A DNA stretch of 64,000 bases, from assembly GCF_014199435.1 (NCBI RefSeq), contig NZ_JACIJP010000001.1, positions 1,333,903 through 1,397,902 on the forward strand, in the 5' to 3' direction. The notes beneath the pieces were generated by a model. That model did no database searches and was not told the origin of the DNA. It saw only the letters and a program-made list of their open reading frames with translations. Below, piece after piece: positions 8,409-20,144 of this stretch. Made by a program: the position numbers and the translations under genes. The DNA is from Sphingobium subterraneum. GTDB taxonomy: Bacteria; Pseudomonadota; Alphaproteobacteria; Sphingomonadales; Sphingomonadaceae. Each line of letters starts with the position of its first letter. The stretch's first letter is position 1.

Positions 8409-9956
8409 ATGACGCTGATCGCCCGCATCCTTGCCGCACTCACCTTGATCTTCGCTATCCCGGCGTCCGCGGAACAGCAGGACGTCGCTGCCACCGTACG
8501 CAGCGTCGTGCGTGTGGTGCTGATCGCGAGTAATGGCAATGACAGCTATTTCGTCGGTCATGGCAGCGGCTTTGCCGTCGCGCCCGACAAGGTTCTGACC
8601 AATGCGCATGTGGTCGAGCTGTTGCGTACCGAACCCAATCTCTCGCTCGGTATCATCCCTTCGGAGGGAAAGAAGAGCTACGGCGGCAAGGTCATTGCCT
8701 TCTCGCCGGGGAACGATCTGGCGCTGATCCAGCTGACCTCGGGCAATCTGCCGGTATCGTCCTTCTTTGCAGGCGCCGTGACCGACGGGCAGCATGTCAC
8801 CGCCATCGGCTATCCCGGCGTGGTCGACCGCGCACAAGGGCTGAGCCTGAGCGAGATGATTGCACCTGTCAGCCCGGTCAAGACGAGCGGCAATGTCTCG
8901 ACCGGCCGTTCCTCGCACAGCTTCGATACGTTGCTGCACACCGCCCCCATGGCGCAGGGCAACAGCGGCGGACCGCTGGTGGACGATTGCGGGCGGGTGC
9001 TCGGCGTCAACAGCTTCGGATCGCAGGGCGAGAGCGATGCCGATGCGGAATTCGGCTTTGCGGTCTCCAACCGCGAAATCGGTTCCTTCCTGCGCCAAGC
9101 GAGCGTGCAGTTCCAGCGCACCACGGTCCCCTGCCGCTCCATCGCCGAGCTGGACGCGCTGGAAGCGCAACGCGCGCAGGACGAGCTCGAAAAGCAGGAC
9201 GCGCAGGATGCCGCTCTCCGCGCCCAGCGTGATCAGGCCATGCAGAATGCGCGGCAGGAAGCCCAGCAGGACATCATTTCCGGCCGAGAGAACGCCATTG
9301 CGGTCGCCGCCGTGCTCCTTGCCTTCGGGGTACTTGCCGTGGGTGCGGCCGGGCTGTTCCACACGCAGGGCAAGACCAAGACCCGCAATCAGGCGGGAGC
9401 CGTCGGCGCGGTCCTGCTGCTGGGTGCGGGCGCAGCCTTCTTCTTGCGCCCATCCTTTTCTGGCATCGACGATCGTATCGCCCTGCCCGCCAACATGACC
9501 GAAGCGGCCGTCGGCGACGGCGCAACCTATGACGGCGTGGGTGATAATCTCTGCCGCATCGACGAAAGCCGCAGCCGCATCACGGTATCGGACACTCAGG
9601 ACGTGCCGATCCGCTGGACGGAGAAGGGCTGCGCCAACGGCAGCGCACAGTATATTGAGGATAACGAGGGGTGGACCCGTATCCTGGTTCCCGCAAACGA
9701 TGCCACCATTTCGATCAACCGCTTCGATCCGAAAACCGGCGGGTTCCGCACCGACCGTTATCTCGCCGATGCGACAACGATGGACAAGGCGCGGGCATTG
9801 CGCGCGAAATTCGGAGCGGGCCAATGCACCCGGGATCCCGAGCAGCTCACCAAGCAGGCACAGTCCCAGGCTGAAATTCGCGCTGTCCTGCCATCTCAGC
9901 CTAATGAACGACTGGTCTATCGGTGCACGAAGGGCGCCCTGCCCCCTGCGCAATGA
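8409..9956 (+). CDS. Secreted S1C-type serine protease with membrane segments and C-terminal extension
   Basis: The 515-aa protein starts with a signal peptide (cleavage likely after ASA, residue 21). A trypsin-like domain carries the triad His67 (TNAHVV), Asp103 (GNDLALI) and Ser186 (GNSGGP). No PDZ domain follows. A Glu/Gln/Ala-rich coiled segment (about 245-290) comes next, then two hydrophobic helices near 295-317 and 329-347, and an unrecognised C-terminal domain of about 165 residues with three or four cysteines. The arrangement suggests a periplasmic protease tethered to the inner membrane, with a second domain of unknown role. It is divergent from ada, with a 111-nt spacer. The name DegP/HtrA would be misleading because the domain order differs. 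Confidence 0.82.
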   Translation: MTLIARILAALTLIFAIPASAEQQDVAATVRSVVRVVLIASNGNDSYFVGHGSGFAVAPDKVLTNAHVVELLRTEPNLSLGIIPSEGKKSYGGKVIAFSPGNDLALIQLTSGNLPVSSFFAGAVTDGQHVTAIGYPGVVDRAQGLSLSEMIAPVSPVKTSGNVSTGRSSHSFDTLLHTAPMAQGNSGGPLVDDCGRVLGVNSFGSQGESDADAEFGFAVSNREIGSFLRQASVQFQRTTVPCRSIAELDALEAQRAQDELEKQDAQDAALRAQRDQAMQNARQEAQQDIISGRENAIAVAAVLLAFGVLAVGAAGLFHTQGKTKTRNQAGAVGAVLLLGAGAAFFLRPSFSGIDDRIALPANMTEAAVGDGATYDGVGDNLCRIDESRSRITVSDTQDVPIRWTEKGCANGSAQYIEDNEGWTRILVPANDATISINRFDPKTGGFRTDRYLADATTMDKARALRAKFGAGQCTRDPEQLTKQAQSQAEIRAVLPSQPNERLVYRCTKGALPPAQ

Positions 9957-10105
9957 CGCGCCCGCGCCGCCCGGTGCAAAATGAATCCCCGCGCCATCTT
10001 GCATCGCAGCGCACCCCCTGCTAACCGGCCCGCAACGATCGGGGGTGGGCTTCTATCCCTCGTCTTTTTGCACACCTCGCAAGCGAACCGGAGGATATAA
10101 GGCGC

Positions 10106-12221
<2,116 letters not shown>

Positions 12222-12226
12222 CACAA

Positions 12227-12304
12227 CGTCATCCCAGCGAAGGCTGGGATCTCCGGCGACGTGGCACACCCCCGCCCGAGATCCTGACCTTCGTCAGGAT
12301 GACG
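12227..12304. repeat. Bipartite palindromic intergenic element (REP/BIME-like) between atpA and atpG
   Basis: Two 27-nt arms, 12227-12253 and 12278-12304, are inverted copies of one another at the blocks CGTCATCC, CGAAGG and GGATCTC. Each arm also folds on itself: CCCAGC-GAAG-GCTGGG in the left, ATCCTGAC-CTTC-GTCAGGAT in the right. The arm-specific stem bases differ between arms but remain paired within each arm. This is the look of dispersed sphingomonad intergenic repeats. In an mRNA it would form two hairpins or one long one between two operon genes. Confidence 0.85.
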
Positions 12305-12320
12305 GACTTAAAGGTTAGAC

Positions 12321-13196
12321 ATGGCTAGTTTGAAAGAACTCAAAGGGCGGATCACCTCGGTCAAATCGACCCAGAAGATCACCAAGGCCAAGCAGATGGT
12401 CGCCGCCGCGAAGCTGCGCAAGGCGCAGGCCGCTGCTGAAGCCGCGCGCCCTTATGGCCAGCGCCTGGAGGCGGTCGTCGCCAGCCTCGCCAGCAAAATC
12501 ACTGTCAGCACCTCCTCGCCCAAGCTGCTCGCCGGTACGGGCAAGGACGATACGCACCTGCTGATCGTCGCGAACTCGGATCGCGGCCTTGCGGGCGCGT
12601 TCAACGCAAACATCGTGAAAGCCGCCGTCCTCACCGCACGTGCGCTGATTGCGCAGGGCAAGACGGTCAAGTTTTACCTTATCGGCCGCAAGGGCCGTGC
12701 GGTCATCAGCCGCAACTTCCCGAATATGATCGTCGGTCATTACGACACGACGGGGACCAAGGATGTGAGCTTCGCGCAGGCACAAGCAATCGCCGAGGAC
12801 GTCTCCGCCCGCTTCGAGGCTGGCGAATTCGACGTCGCCCACCTCTTCTTCAGCACGTTCAAGTCTGCGCTCGCGCAGATTCCGACCGAAACGCAGCTGA
12901 TCCCGGTCGCAGTATCGGCGGGCAGCCCGGTGTCGTCCGGCGCCGCTGTCGAATATGAACCCGACGAGGAATCGATCCTCGCCGATCTGCTGCCGCGCAA
13001 CGTCGCGATCCAGATCTTCAAGGCGCTGCTGGAAAACAGCGCGTCGGAACAGGGCGCATCGATGACCGCGATGGACAACGCCACGCGCAACGCGGGCGAC
13101 CTGATCAACAAGCTGACCATCGAATATAACCGCAGCCGTCAGGCCGCGATCACCACCGAACTCGTTGAAATCATTTCGGGCGCGGAAGCGCTCTAA
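12321..13196 (+). CDS. atpG: F1 ATP synthase gamma subunit
   Basis: This 291-aa central-stalk subunit starts with the conserved [35 protein letters not shown] coiled helix. It contains the [14 protein letters not shown] motif and ends in the antiparallel coiled C-terminus ([32 protein letters not shown]). Rotation of gamma inside alpha3-beta3 couples proton flow to ATP synthesis. The ATG at 12321 follows AAAGG. The palindromic element upstream separates it from atpA, whereas only 27 nt separate it from atpD. Confidence 0.97.
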   Translation: MASLKELKGRITSVKSTQKITKAKQMVAAAKLRKAQAAAEAARPYGQRLEAVVASLASKITVSTSSPKLLAGTGKDDTHLLIVANSDRGLAGAFNANIVKAAVLTARALIAQGKTVKFYLIGRKGRAVISRNFPNMIVGHYDTTGTKDVSFAQAQAIAEDVSARFEAGEFDVAHLFFSTFKSALAQIPTETQLIPVAVSAGSPVSSGAAVEYEPDEESILADLLPRNVAIQIFKALLENSASEQGASMTAMDNATRNAGDLINKLTIEYNRSRQAAITTELVEIISGAEAL

Positions 13197-14669
<1,473 letters not shown>

Positions 14670-14679
14670 ACGAATACAT

Positions 14680-14725
14680 GCCCCGTGAGGGGCACCTTAT
14701 GAGCCCCTCCCCTTCATGGGAGGGG
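14680..14725. repeat. Two hairpins in the atpD-atpC spacer
   Basis: Hairpin one is GCCCC-GTGA-GGGGC (14680-14693). Hairpin two is CCCCTCCC-CTTCAT-GGGAGGGG (14704-14725), followed by a G/T-rich tail. There is no T tract, so they are not classic terminators, and atpC follows 52 nt later. They may tune message stability or be another dispersed repeat. Confidence 0.75.
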
Positions 14726-14776
14726 TTGGGGTGGGGCAGCGGATCGACGTCGCTCTTCCTTCCGGAGATCTGAGAC

Positions 14777-15031
14777 ATGGCACTGCATTTCGAACTCGTA
14801 ACCCCGGAAAAGCTGGTCCGCAGCGAAGACGTCTATATGGTCGTCGTGCCCGGCACCGAAGGCGACTTTGGCGTGCTCGAGGGCCACGCCCCCTTCATGT
14901 CCACCGTCCGCGATGGCGCGATCCAGGTCTTCGCCACCCCTAACGCCGAACCGGTCAACATCCCGGTTGTCGGCGGCTTTGCGGAAGTGAATGAAAAGGG
15001 TTTGACGGTCCTGGCTGAACGGGCGGGTTAA
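14777..15031 (+). CDS. atpC: F1 ATP synthase epsilon subunit, short form
   Basis: The 84-aa protein covers the N-terminal beta-sandwich of epsilon ([35 protein letters not shown] in two parts, GGFAEV) and stops there. In typical bacteria epsilon is about 130-140 aa, with two C-terminal helices that inhibit ATP hydrolysis; these are absent. No frame continues the missing helices downstream, so this is a genuinely short protein rather than a frameshift. Alphaproteobacteria often use a separate zeta subunit as hydrolysis inhibitor, but no zeta gene is seen here. Confidence 0.94.
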   Translation: MALHFELVTPEKLVRSEDVYMVVVPGTEGDFGVLEGHAPFMSTVRDGAIQVFATPNAEPVNIPVVGGFAEVNEKGLTVLAERAG

Positions 15032-15112
15032 GCATTAGTCCGGTCGGTTCTTTAAGACCTAAGCGACGATATTAACTCGATCTTCGGATGTGGTGGTATT
15101 AATCCAGTCCAC

Positions 15113-16663
15113 ATGGGTGCGGGATTATCAAAAGACGACAGGGCGGGTGGGCTGAGGCAGCTGCGGCGCTATAGCGGCATTTCTTCCCTGAGCGTTTCCT
15201 CCTCGTTTATTTTGGTCTTCATGACTGCCTGGTTGGGAATTTCCCAACTGCTTTTGTTGCGTTTTCTCGGGATTATCTCCGTCGAAAATGGGCTCGTGGG
15301 CGCCGGTCTGCTTATCGGACTGTGCTGGGGCATAGTCCGGTCGATGCGAAGCGTGGCTGGTCCAATCCGATTGCCGACCATATTATGGTGTTTCGGCTTC
15401 AGCCTCGTCTTGTTTGCACTGGGTGGCGAAGGTCGGCTGTTCTATGCTAACGTCGATTGGCAGGTTCGCGACGCAGTTCTCCGCGACATGGCCATTAATC
15501 CGTGGCCCTTTGTCTATACTGCACGCGGTTTCCCCGACGTATTACGCGCCCCCATCGGTATGTTTTTTTTGCCTGCGCTGGCATACAAGCAGTGGGGTGC
15601 TGGAGCCGCCGATTGGGCTCTCTTGCTGCAAAATGCGCTGCTTTTGACTGCCATACTTTCCTTGGGGTCCACTCTTTTTGCGACGGGCAAGCAGAAAGGG
15701 GTCGCACTGGTTATCCTCGTTTTCTTTAGCGGACTTGACCTTGTCGGGCAGTGGCTTCTCCACCGGGAACTGGTGGACCATCTCGAAAGCTGGTCAAAAC
15801 TGGAATATTCTTCCACTGTCACTTTGGCTTTTTGGGTGCCGCAACACGCGCTTGCGGGATGGACCGTTGCCGTCCTTTTTCTGTTGTGGCGTGCTGGCAA
15901 ACTGCCCCCTGCTCCATTCCTTACCTTGCTACCCTTGACAGCGATCTGGTCGCCATTTGCCTTGATAGGCAGCATGCCCTTTGCGATTTATGTGGCCGCG
16001 TCGACCTTACGGCGTCACCGATTAACCGGTCTTGACTTTACGCTGCCCGTACTCAGCACGATGTTAGCAGCTCCATCATTGCTGTATCTGTCCGCGGCGG
16101 GCGATGCCGTGGGCATACGGGCCTTCCCTGTGGGCATCGCCCGTTTCATCGCGATTCAGATGATTGAAACCATTCCCTATCTGGCGCCCCTCATCGCTCT
16201 AACCCGGCTGCGGGGAGCTGACCGATGGGGAGCGGCTACTCTGGGTATTGTAACCGTGTGGCTGTTTGTTGCGCCTTTTATACAAATCGGTTGGTCGATC
16301 GATTTTATGATGCGCGCGACAATCCCGGCCTTCGCAATTCTCGCTGTCATGGTCGCCGATGCCATTATGGACCAAGAGAGTCCACGCCAACCCGCTGCCT
16401 GGCTGATCGTGGCCTTGGTGATAGGCAGCGTGACCGCATTGATGGAAATTCGTAGCGCCGTTCTCAACCCCGTTTCGCCGAGGGTGAGTTGCACATTCTT
16501 CAAGGCGTGGGAACAGACGTTTTCCAATTATCGGAAGGATTCCTACCTCGCGCCGCTATCAAAAATGCCCGCGATTATTGCTCCTCCGGCACCCTATCAC
16601 GTTTCATCAAAAGAGCCGACACGATGCTGGAACGGCTTGTGGGTGCACCCAACCGGGGTTTGA
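15113..16663 (+). CDS. Polytopic membrane protein of unknown function
   Basis: I do not recognise this 516-aa protein. It has about ten or more hydrophobic segments spread from residue 25 to residue 450, for example FILVFMTAWLGISQLLLLRF, LLIGLCWGIV and TMLAAPSLLYLSAAG, and a soluble C-terminal tail of about 60 residues with two cysteines. The layout recalls GT-C glycosyltransferases or O-antigen modifying membrane proteins, but no catalytic motif is certain. The coding sequence is visibly more AT-rich than its neighbours and lacks a good ribosome site at 15113, so the start is uncertain. It converges on decayed glycosyltransferase and methyltransferase genes, which hints at an imported surface-glycan patch. 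Confidence 0.7.
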   Translation: MGAGLSKDDRAGGLRQLRRYSGISSLSVSSSFILVFMTAWLGISQLLLLRFLGIISVENGLVGAGLLIGLCWGIVRSMRSVAGPIRLPTILWCFGFSLVLFALGGEGRLFYANVDWQVRDAVLRDMAINPWPFVYTARGFPDVLRAPIGMFFLPALAYKQWGAGAADWALLLQNALLLTAILSLGSTLFATGKQKGVALVILVFFSGLDLVGQWLLHRELVDHLESWSKLEYSSTVTLAFWVPQHALAGWTVAVLFLLWRAGKLPPAPFLTLLPLTAIWSPFALIGSMPFAIYVAASTLRRHRLTGLDFTLPVLSTMLAAPSLLYLSAAGDAVGIRAFPVGIARFIAIQMIETIPYLAPLIALTRLRGADRWGAATLGIVTVWLFVAPFIQIGWSIDFMMRATIPAFAILAVMVADAIMDQESPRQPAAWLIVALVIGSVTALMEIRSAVLNPVSPRVSCTFFKAWEQTFSNYRKDSYLAPLSKMPAIIAPPAPYHVSSKEPTRCWNGLWVHPTGV

Positions 16664-16960
16664 TCAAGCCGATAGGACCGCGTAAAGTGACAACCCGGCC
16701 GGAAATTTAATAACGTCCAGCAAATGACGCTCTAGAGCGAAGATGGACCGCAAGGCGCTATTAAGCAATGCTGGCGGCCTAGCGTCCAGCCCAAGGCTGC
16801 TCCGCGATAGTTGGTGGGCGATGCGCTGGGCAATCGCCATGGGATAAAGCAGACTGTTAAAATGGCCTAACGCATCCACTCTCAAGCCCGCCTTCGCAAT
16901 CACGTCCGCGAGTATGTGCTGATCAATCCAACCGTCATCTCCTTCAACGCGACTAGCCAT
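16664..16960 (-). pseudogene. C-terminal remnant of a SAM-dependent methyltransferase
   Basis: A 98-codon frame starts at an ATG that overlaps the stop of the glycosyltransferase remnant. It reads like the last third of class I methyltransferases found in polysaccharide loci: AGLRVDALGHFNSLLYPMAI, PPALLNSALRSIFALERHLL, and a GLSLYAVLSA end. The SAM-binding fold that should precede it is missing, so it cannot be an active enzyme. It was probably truncated by the same rearrangement that damaged the adjacent glycosyltransferase. The family assignment rests on remembered resemblance of the tail only. Confidence 0.6.
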
Positions 16961-17463
16961 TTGGTTTTGTGTGTCTTGTTTTTCGGTCGACTGGCCGTCC
17001 TTCGTCAGCGACGATGTACAGCGGGCGATTACGTCCCTCCCGAGCCACCCTGCCCAGATATTCTCCCATGATACCAAGACTCAGCAGGTTCTGGCCCCCG
17101 CCCAACCAGAGCTTAACCATCGGAAGGATCAGCTCGGGCGGATCCTGCAAGTCCACGTCGATCGGGACAACCGCATCCCCAGTCGCGCGCGCCATCTCGG
17201 CAGCGAGCGCGGCTTCATTACCGAAATTGCGAGAAAGACTTACGAATTGTATGTCCGTATTCAGCGATGAAAGTATGGAAAGGATATCGCGCGTTCGGTC
17301 AGTGCTCCCGTCGTCCACGAAGAAATATTCTGCCGAAGCTCCCGGCCCCTGAAGCTTGAGCGCTGGATCAGGAGCCGACCGCGCCCGTTCCAATAAATAC
17401 GGATATGGATTCCTAATCGTTGAATACGGGAATCACGAACGATATGCGCTTCCGTTCGCCATC
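16953..17463 (-). pseudogene. Decayed family 2 glycosyltransferase (GtrB/ArnC/DPM-like)
   Basis: On the minus strand the family start RKRISFVIPVFND is followed by an in-frame TAG (17406-17408), where the family has Glu, then ESI, then a one-base frameshift near 17398. The frame continues from 17393 as LERARSAP...FFVDDGSTDRTRDIL, with the DVDLQDPPELI catalytic stretch. Directly after MVKLW it jumps to LGGGQNLLSLGIMGEYLGR and RPLYIV, the C-terminal family motif. About 150 residues, including the acceptor region and most membrane anchors, are missing in frame. Three independent lesions make this a dead gene. Living relatives transfer sugars to a polyprenyl phosphate carrier. Confidence 0.85.
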
Positions 17464-17627
17464 ACAAATCCCACGCCCGAGCAACTGCGCCCCGCTCTTT
17501 GTGAAGGGCGTTGGTTAATTAATGGTGATTGGGTTTCAGCTTCCTCCTAACCTTTTATCAAAGTTTCCCCTCTATCTCCTGTCGTGTCGCGCGGGGACCC
17601 ACGACGCATACGCAAGGCAAACAGAAT

Positions 17628-19166
17628 ATGAGCGCATTTGGACGGAAGAACGGACCTGGCGGTACGCGGCCAGCATTTGGCGTGGCCAAGCCGATGCACA
17701 TCGTCACGCCGTCATCCGGCGCACCCACGCTGCGCGAGCCTTCCGTTGGCGGCGATCAGTTTCCTCCGATCACCCCCGCCGCGCTGAACCCGGAGGGTGC
17801 TGCGGCTGACCTCTCGCCCTCGCAAGTCAAAAACGCAGAGGCGATGGCGCGCCTTTCAGATCGCATGAATGCCGAACACGCGGCGGACGAAGGGCCGCAG
17901 GGCTTTGATGCCTCCGTCCACAAGATCAAGGAACAGGTGCTGCCGCGCCTGCTCGAGCGCGTTGATCCGGAAGCTGCGGCGACGCTGACCAAGGATGAAC
18001 TGGCGGAGGAATTCCGCCCGATTATCATGGAAGTGCTCGCCGAACTGAAGCTGACGCTCAACCGGCGCGAGCAGTTCGCGCTCGAAAAAGTGCTGGTCGA
18101 TGAACTGTTGGGTCTCGGTCCGCTTGAGGAACTGCTCAACGACCCGGAGATCAGCGATATCATGGTCAATGGCCCGCTGCAGACCTATATCGAAAAGAAG
18201 GGCAAGCTGCAGATCGCGCCAATCCAGTTCCGCGACGAAGAGCATCTGTTCCAGATTGCGCAGCGCATCGTGAACAAGGTCGGCCGCCGCGTCGACCAGA
18301 CCACGCCGCTGGCCGATGCCCGCCTGCCCGACGGCAGCCGCGTTAACGTCATCGTGCCTCCGCTGTCGCTGCGCGGCACCGCCATTTCCATTCGTAAATT
18401 CTCCGCCAAGCCGATCACGCTCGACATGATGGCGAAGGGCGGGTCGATGAGCGACAAGATGGCGACCGCGCTCAAGATCGCCGGTGCATGCCGGTTCAAC
18501 ATCGTCATCTCGGGCGGCACCGGTTCGGGTAAGACGACCATGCTCAACGCCCTGTCGAAGATGATCGATCCGGGCGAGCGCGTGCTGACCATCGAAGACG
18601 CGGCGGAACTTCGTTTGCAGCAGCCACACTGGTTGCCGCTCGAAACGCGTCCCGCAAACCTGGAGGGGCAAGGCGCGATCACCATCGGCGATCTCGTCAA
18701 GAACGCCCTGCGTATGCGTCCGGACCGCATCATCCTGGGCGAAATTCGTGGCGCGGAGTGCTTCGATCTGCTCGCCGCGATGAACACCGGCCATGACGGC
18801 TCCATGTGTACGCTCCACGCCAACAGCCCGCGCGAATGCCTCGGCCGTATGGAAAACATGATCCTGATGGGCGACATCAAGATCCCCAAGGAAGCCATCT
18901 CGCGCCAGATCGCCGAATCGGTCGATCTCATCGTGCAGGTGAAGCGCCTGCGCGACGGTTCGCGCCGCATCACCAACATCACCGAAGTCATCGGGATGGA
19001 AGGCGAAGTCATCGTCACCCAGGAACTGTTCAAATACGAATATCTGGACGAGGACGCGAACGGCAAGATCATCGGCGAGTATCGCTCGCTCGGTCTGCGC
19101 CCCTATACGCTGGACAAGGCGCGGCAATTCGGCTTCGATCAGGCGCTGCTGGAAGCCTGCCTGTAG
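17628..19166 (+). CDS. cpaF: CpaF/TadA-type secretion ATPase
   Basis: This 512-aa ATPase belongs to the type II/IV secretion superfamily, CpaF subgroup, which powers Flp/Tad pilus assembly. It has a low-complexity N-terminus, a helical linker (about 100-200), the VNKVGRRVDQ...DGSRVN region, the Walker A GGTGSGKTT near residue 300, an Asp box with TIEDAAELRL, Walker B MRPDRIILGEIRG and the His box CTLHAN. I use the ATG at 17628 because the longer frame extends into the decayed locus. No other cpa/tad genes lie nearby, so this copy is detached from a pilus operon or partners with one elsewhere. Confidence 0.88.
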   Translation: MSAFGRKNGPGGTRPAFGVAKPMHIVTPSSGAPTLREPSVGGDQFPPITPAALNPEGAAADLSPSQVKNAEAMARLSDRMNAEHAADEGPQGFDASVHKIKEQVLPRLLERVDPEAAATLTKDELAEEFRPIIMEVLAELKLTLNRREQFALEKVLVDELLGLGPLEELLNDPEISDIMVNGPLQTYIEKKGKLQIAPIQFRDEEHLFQIAQRIVNKVGRRVDQTTPLADARLPDGSRVNVIVPPLSLRGTAISIRKFSAKPITLDMMAKGGSMSDKMATALKIAGACRFNIVISGGTGSGKTTMLNALSKMIDPGERVLTIEDAAELRLQQPHWLPLETRPANLEGQGAITIGDLVKNALRMRPDRIILGEIRGAECFDLLAAMNTGHDGSMCTLHANSPRECLGRMENMILMGDIKIPKEAISRQIAESVDLIVQVKRLRDGSRRITNITEVIGMEGEVIVTQELFKYEYLDEDANGKIIGEYRSLGLRPYTLDKARQFGFDQALLEACL

Positions 19167-19258
19167 GCTCTGCCGATCGACATCTTGCGGCGTTGTTGGA
19201 AACGGCCCTTGCCGCAATCGTATTTTCCCGTCACATTTGGGCATCTCCGGGAGAATCG

Positions 19259-20065
19259 ATGATGCGCGTACTTGCTCCGCTTGCCCTGTCACTGTGCACG
19301 GCCATGGCTCTCCCACCGTCGGCACTCGCCAAGCCCGGAACACAGGCGTCGGCAGAGACAGCGATTCGGGCGGCCGTCGCCGCACCCAGCCGTACCCCGG
19401 CCAATCGCCTGCGCGACCCTTATCGCCATCCTATCGAAACATTGCGGTTCTTTGGGGTAACGCCCCAGCAGACCGTGGCGGAATTCTTGCCCGGCGGAGG
19501 CTGGTATTTCGAGATCCTCGCGCCGCTCCTACGTGATCACGGCACCTATATCGGCCTCCAGCCGCCGGGGCCCGCTACGACTGCCCTTCAAAACCGTGTC
19601 GCCGCCGATCCGGCGCTTTACGGCACGGCGCGGATCGCACCCTGGCCCACGGGCGACGCCGTAGCTCCAGGCAGCGTCGACACCGTGCTTACGTTTCGCA
19701 ACATTCACAATCTGGTGATGAACGGGACGGAAGAAGCCGCCTTTGCCACGTTCTATGCGATGTTGAAACCCGGTGGCACGCTGGGCATCGTCGACCACCG
19801 CCTGCCCGAGGACCGGCCGGATGCGCTACAAAAGACGAGCGGCTACCTTAAGCCCTCGTTTGTGCGGGCCCTGGCCGAGAAGGCCGGATTTGTTTTTGTC
19901 GGCAGTTCGGAAATCAACGCCAATCCGAAAGACAGCACAGACTGGCCTGACGGGGTGTGGACCCTTCCGCCGACATTGCGTAAGGGCGAGGTGGACCGGG
20001 CGAAATATCTGGCGATCGGCGAGAGCGACCGCATGACGCTGAAGTTTCGCAAGCCCCGGAAATAA
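19259..20065 (+). CDS. Exported class I methyltransferase-like protein
   Basis: This 268-aa protein has a signal peptide (MMRVLAPLALSLCTAMALPPSALA, read as two parts, cleavage near residue 24) and a Rossmann-like methyltransferase domain: VAEFLPGGGWYFEIL in the place of motif I, DTVLTFRNIHNL, and the LKPGGTLGIVDHR post-motif. It resembles the COG4798 group of predicted methyltransferases. Export is puzzling because S-adenosylmethionine is not known in the periplasm, so it may be a non-enzymatic derivative or bind another ligand. The start ATG follows GGGAGA. It lies 92 nt after cpaF in the same direction. Confidence 0.82.
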   Translation: MMRVLAPLALSLCTAMALPPSALAKPGTQASAETAIRAAVAAPSRTPANRLRDPYRHPIETLRFFGVTPQQTVAEFLPGGGWYFEILAPLLRDHGTYIGLQPPGPATTALQNRVAADPALYGTARIAPWPTGDAVAPGSVDTVLTFRNIHNLVMNGTEEAAFATFYAMLKPGGTLGIVDHRLPEDRPDALQKTSGYLKPSFVRALAEKAGFVFVGSSEINANPKDSTDWPDGVWTLPPTLRKGEVDRAKYLAIGESDRMTLKFRKPRK

Positions 20066-20144
20066 GCCCAGACAATCGTAAACCTGCCGGCCTGATTGCC
20101 GAACGGAGCATTGCGCCGAGCGGGAAACTGCCTAAAGCGGAACG

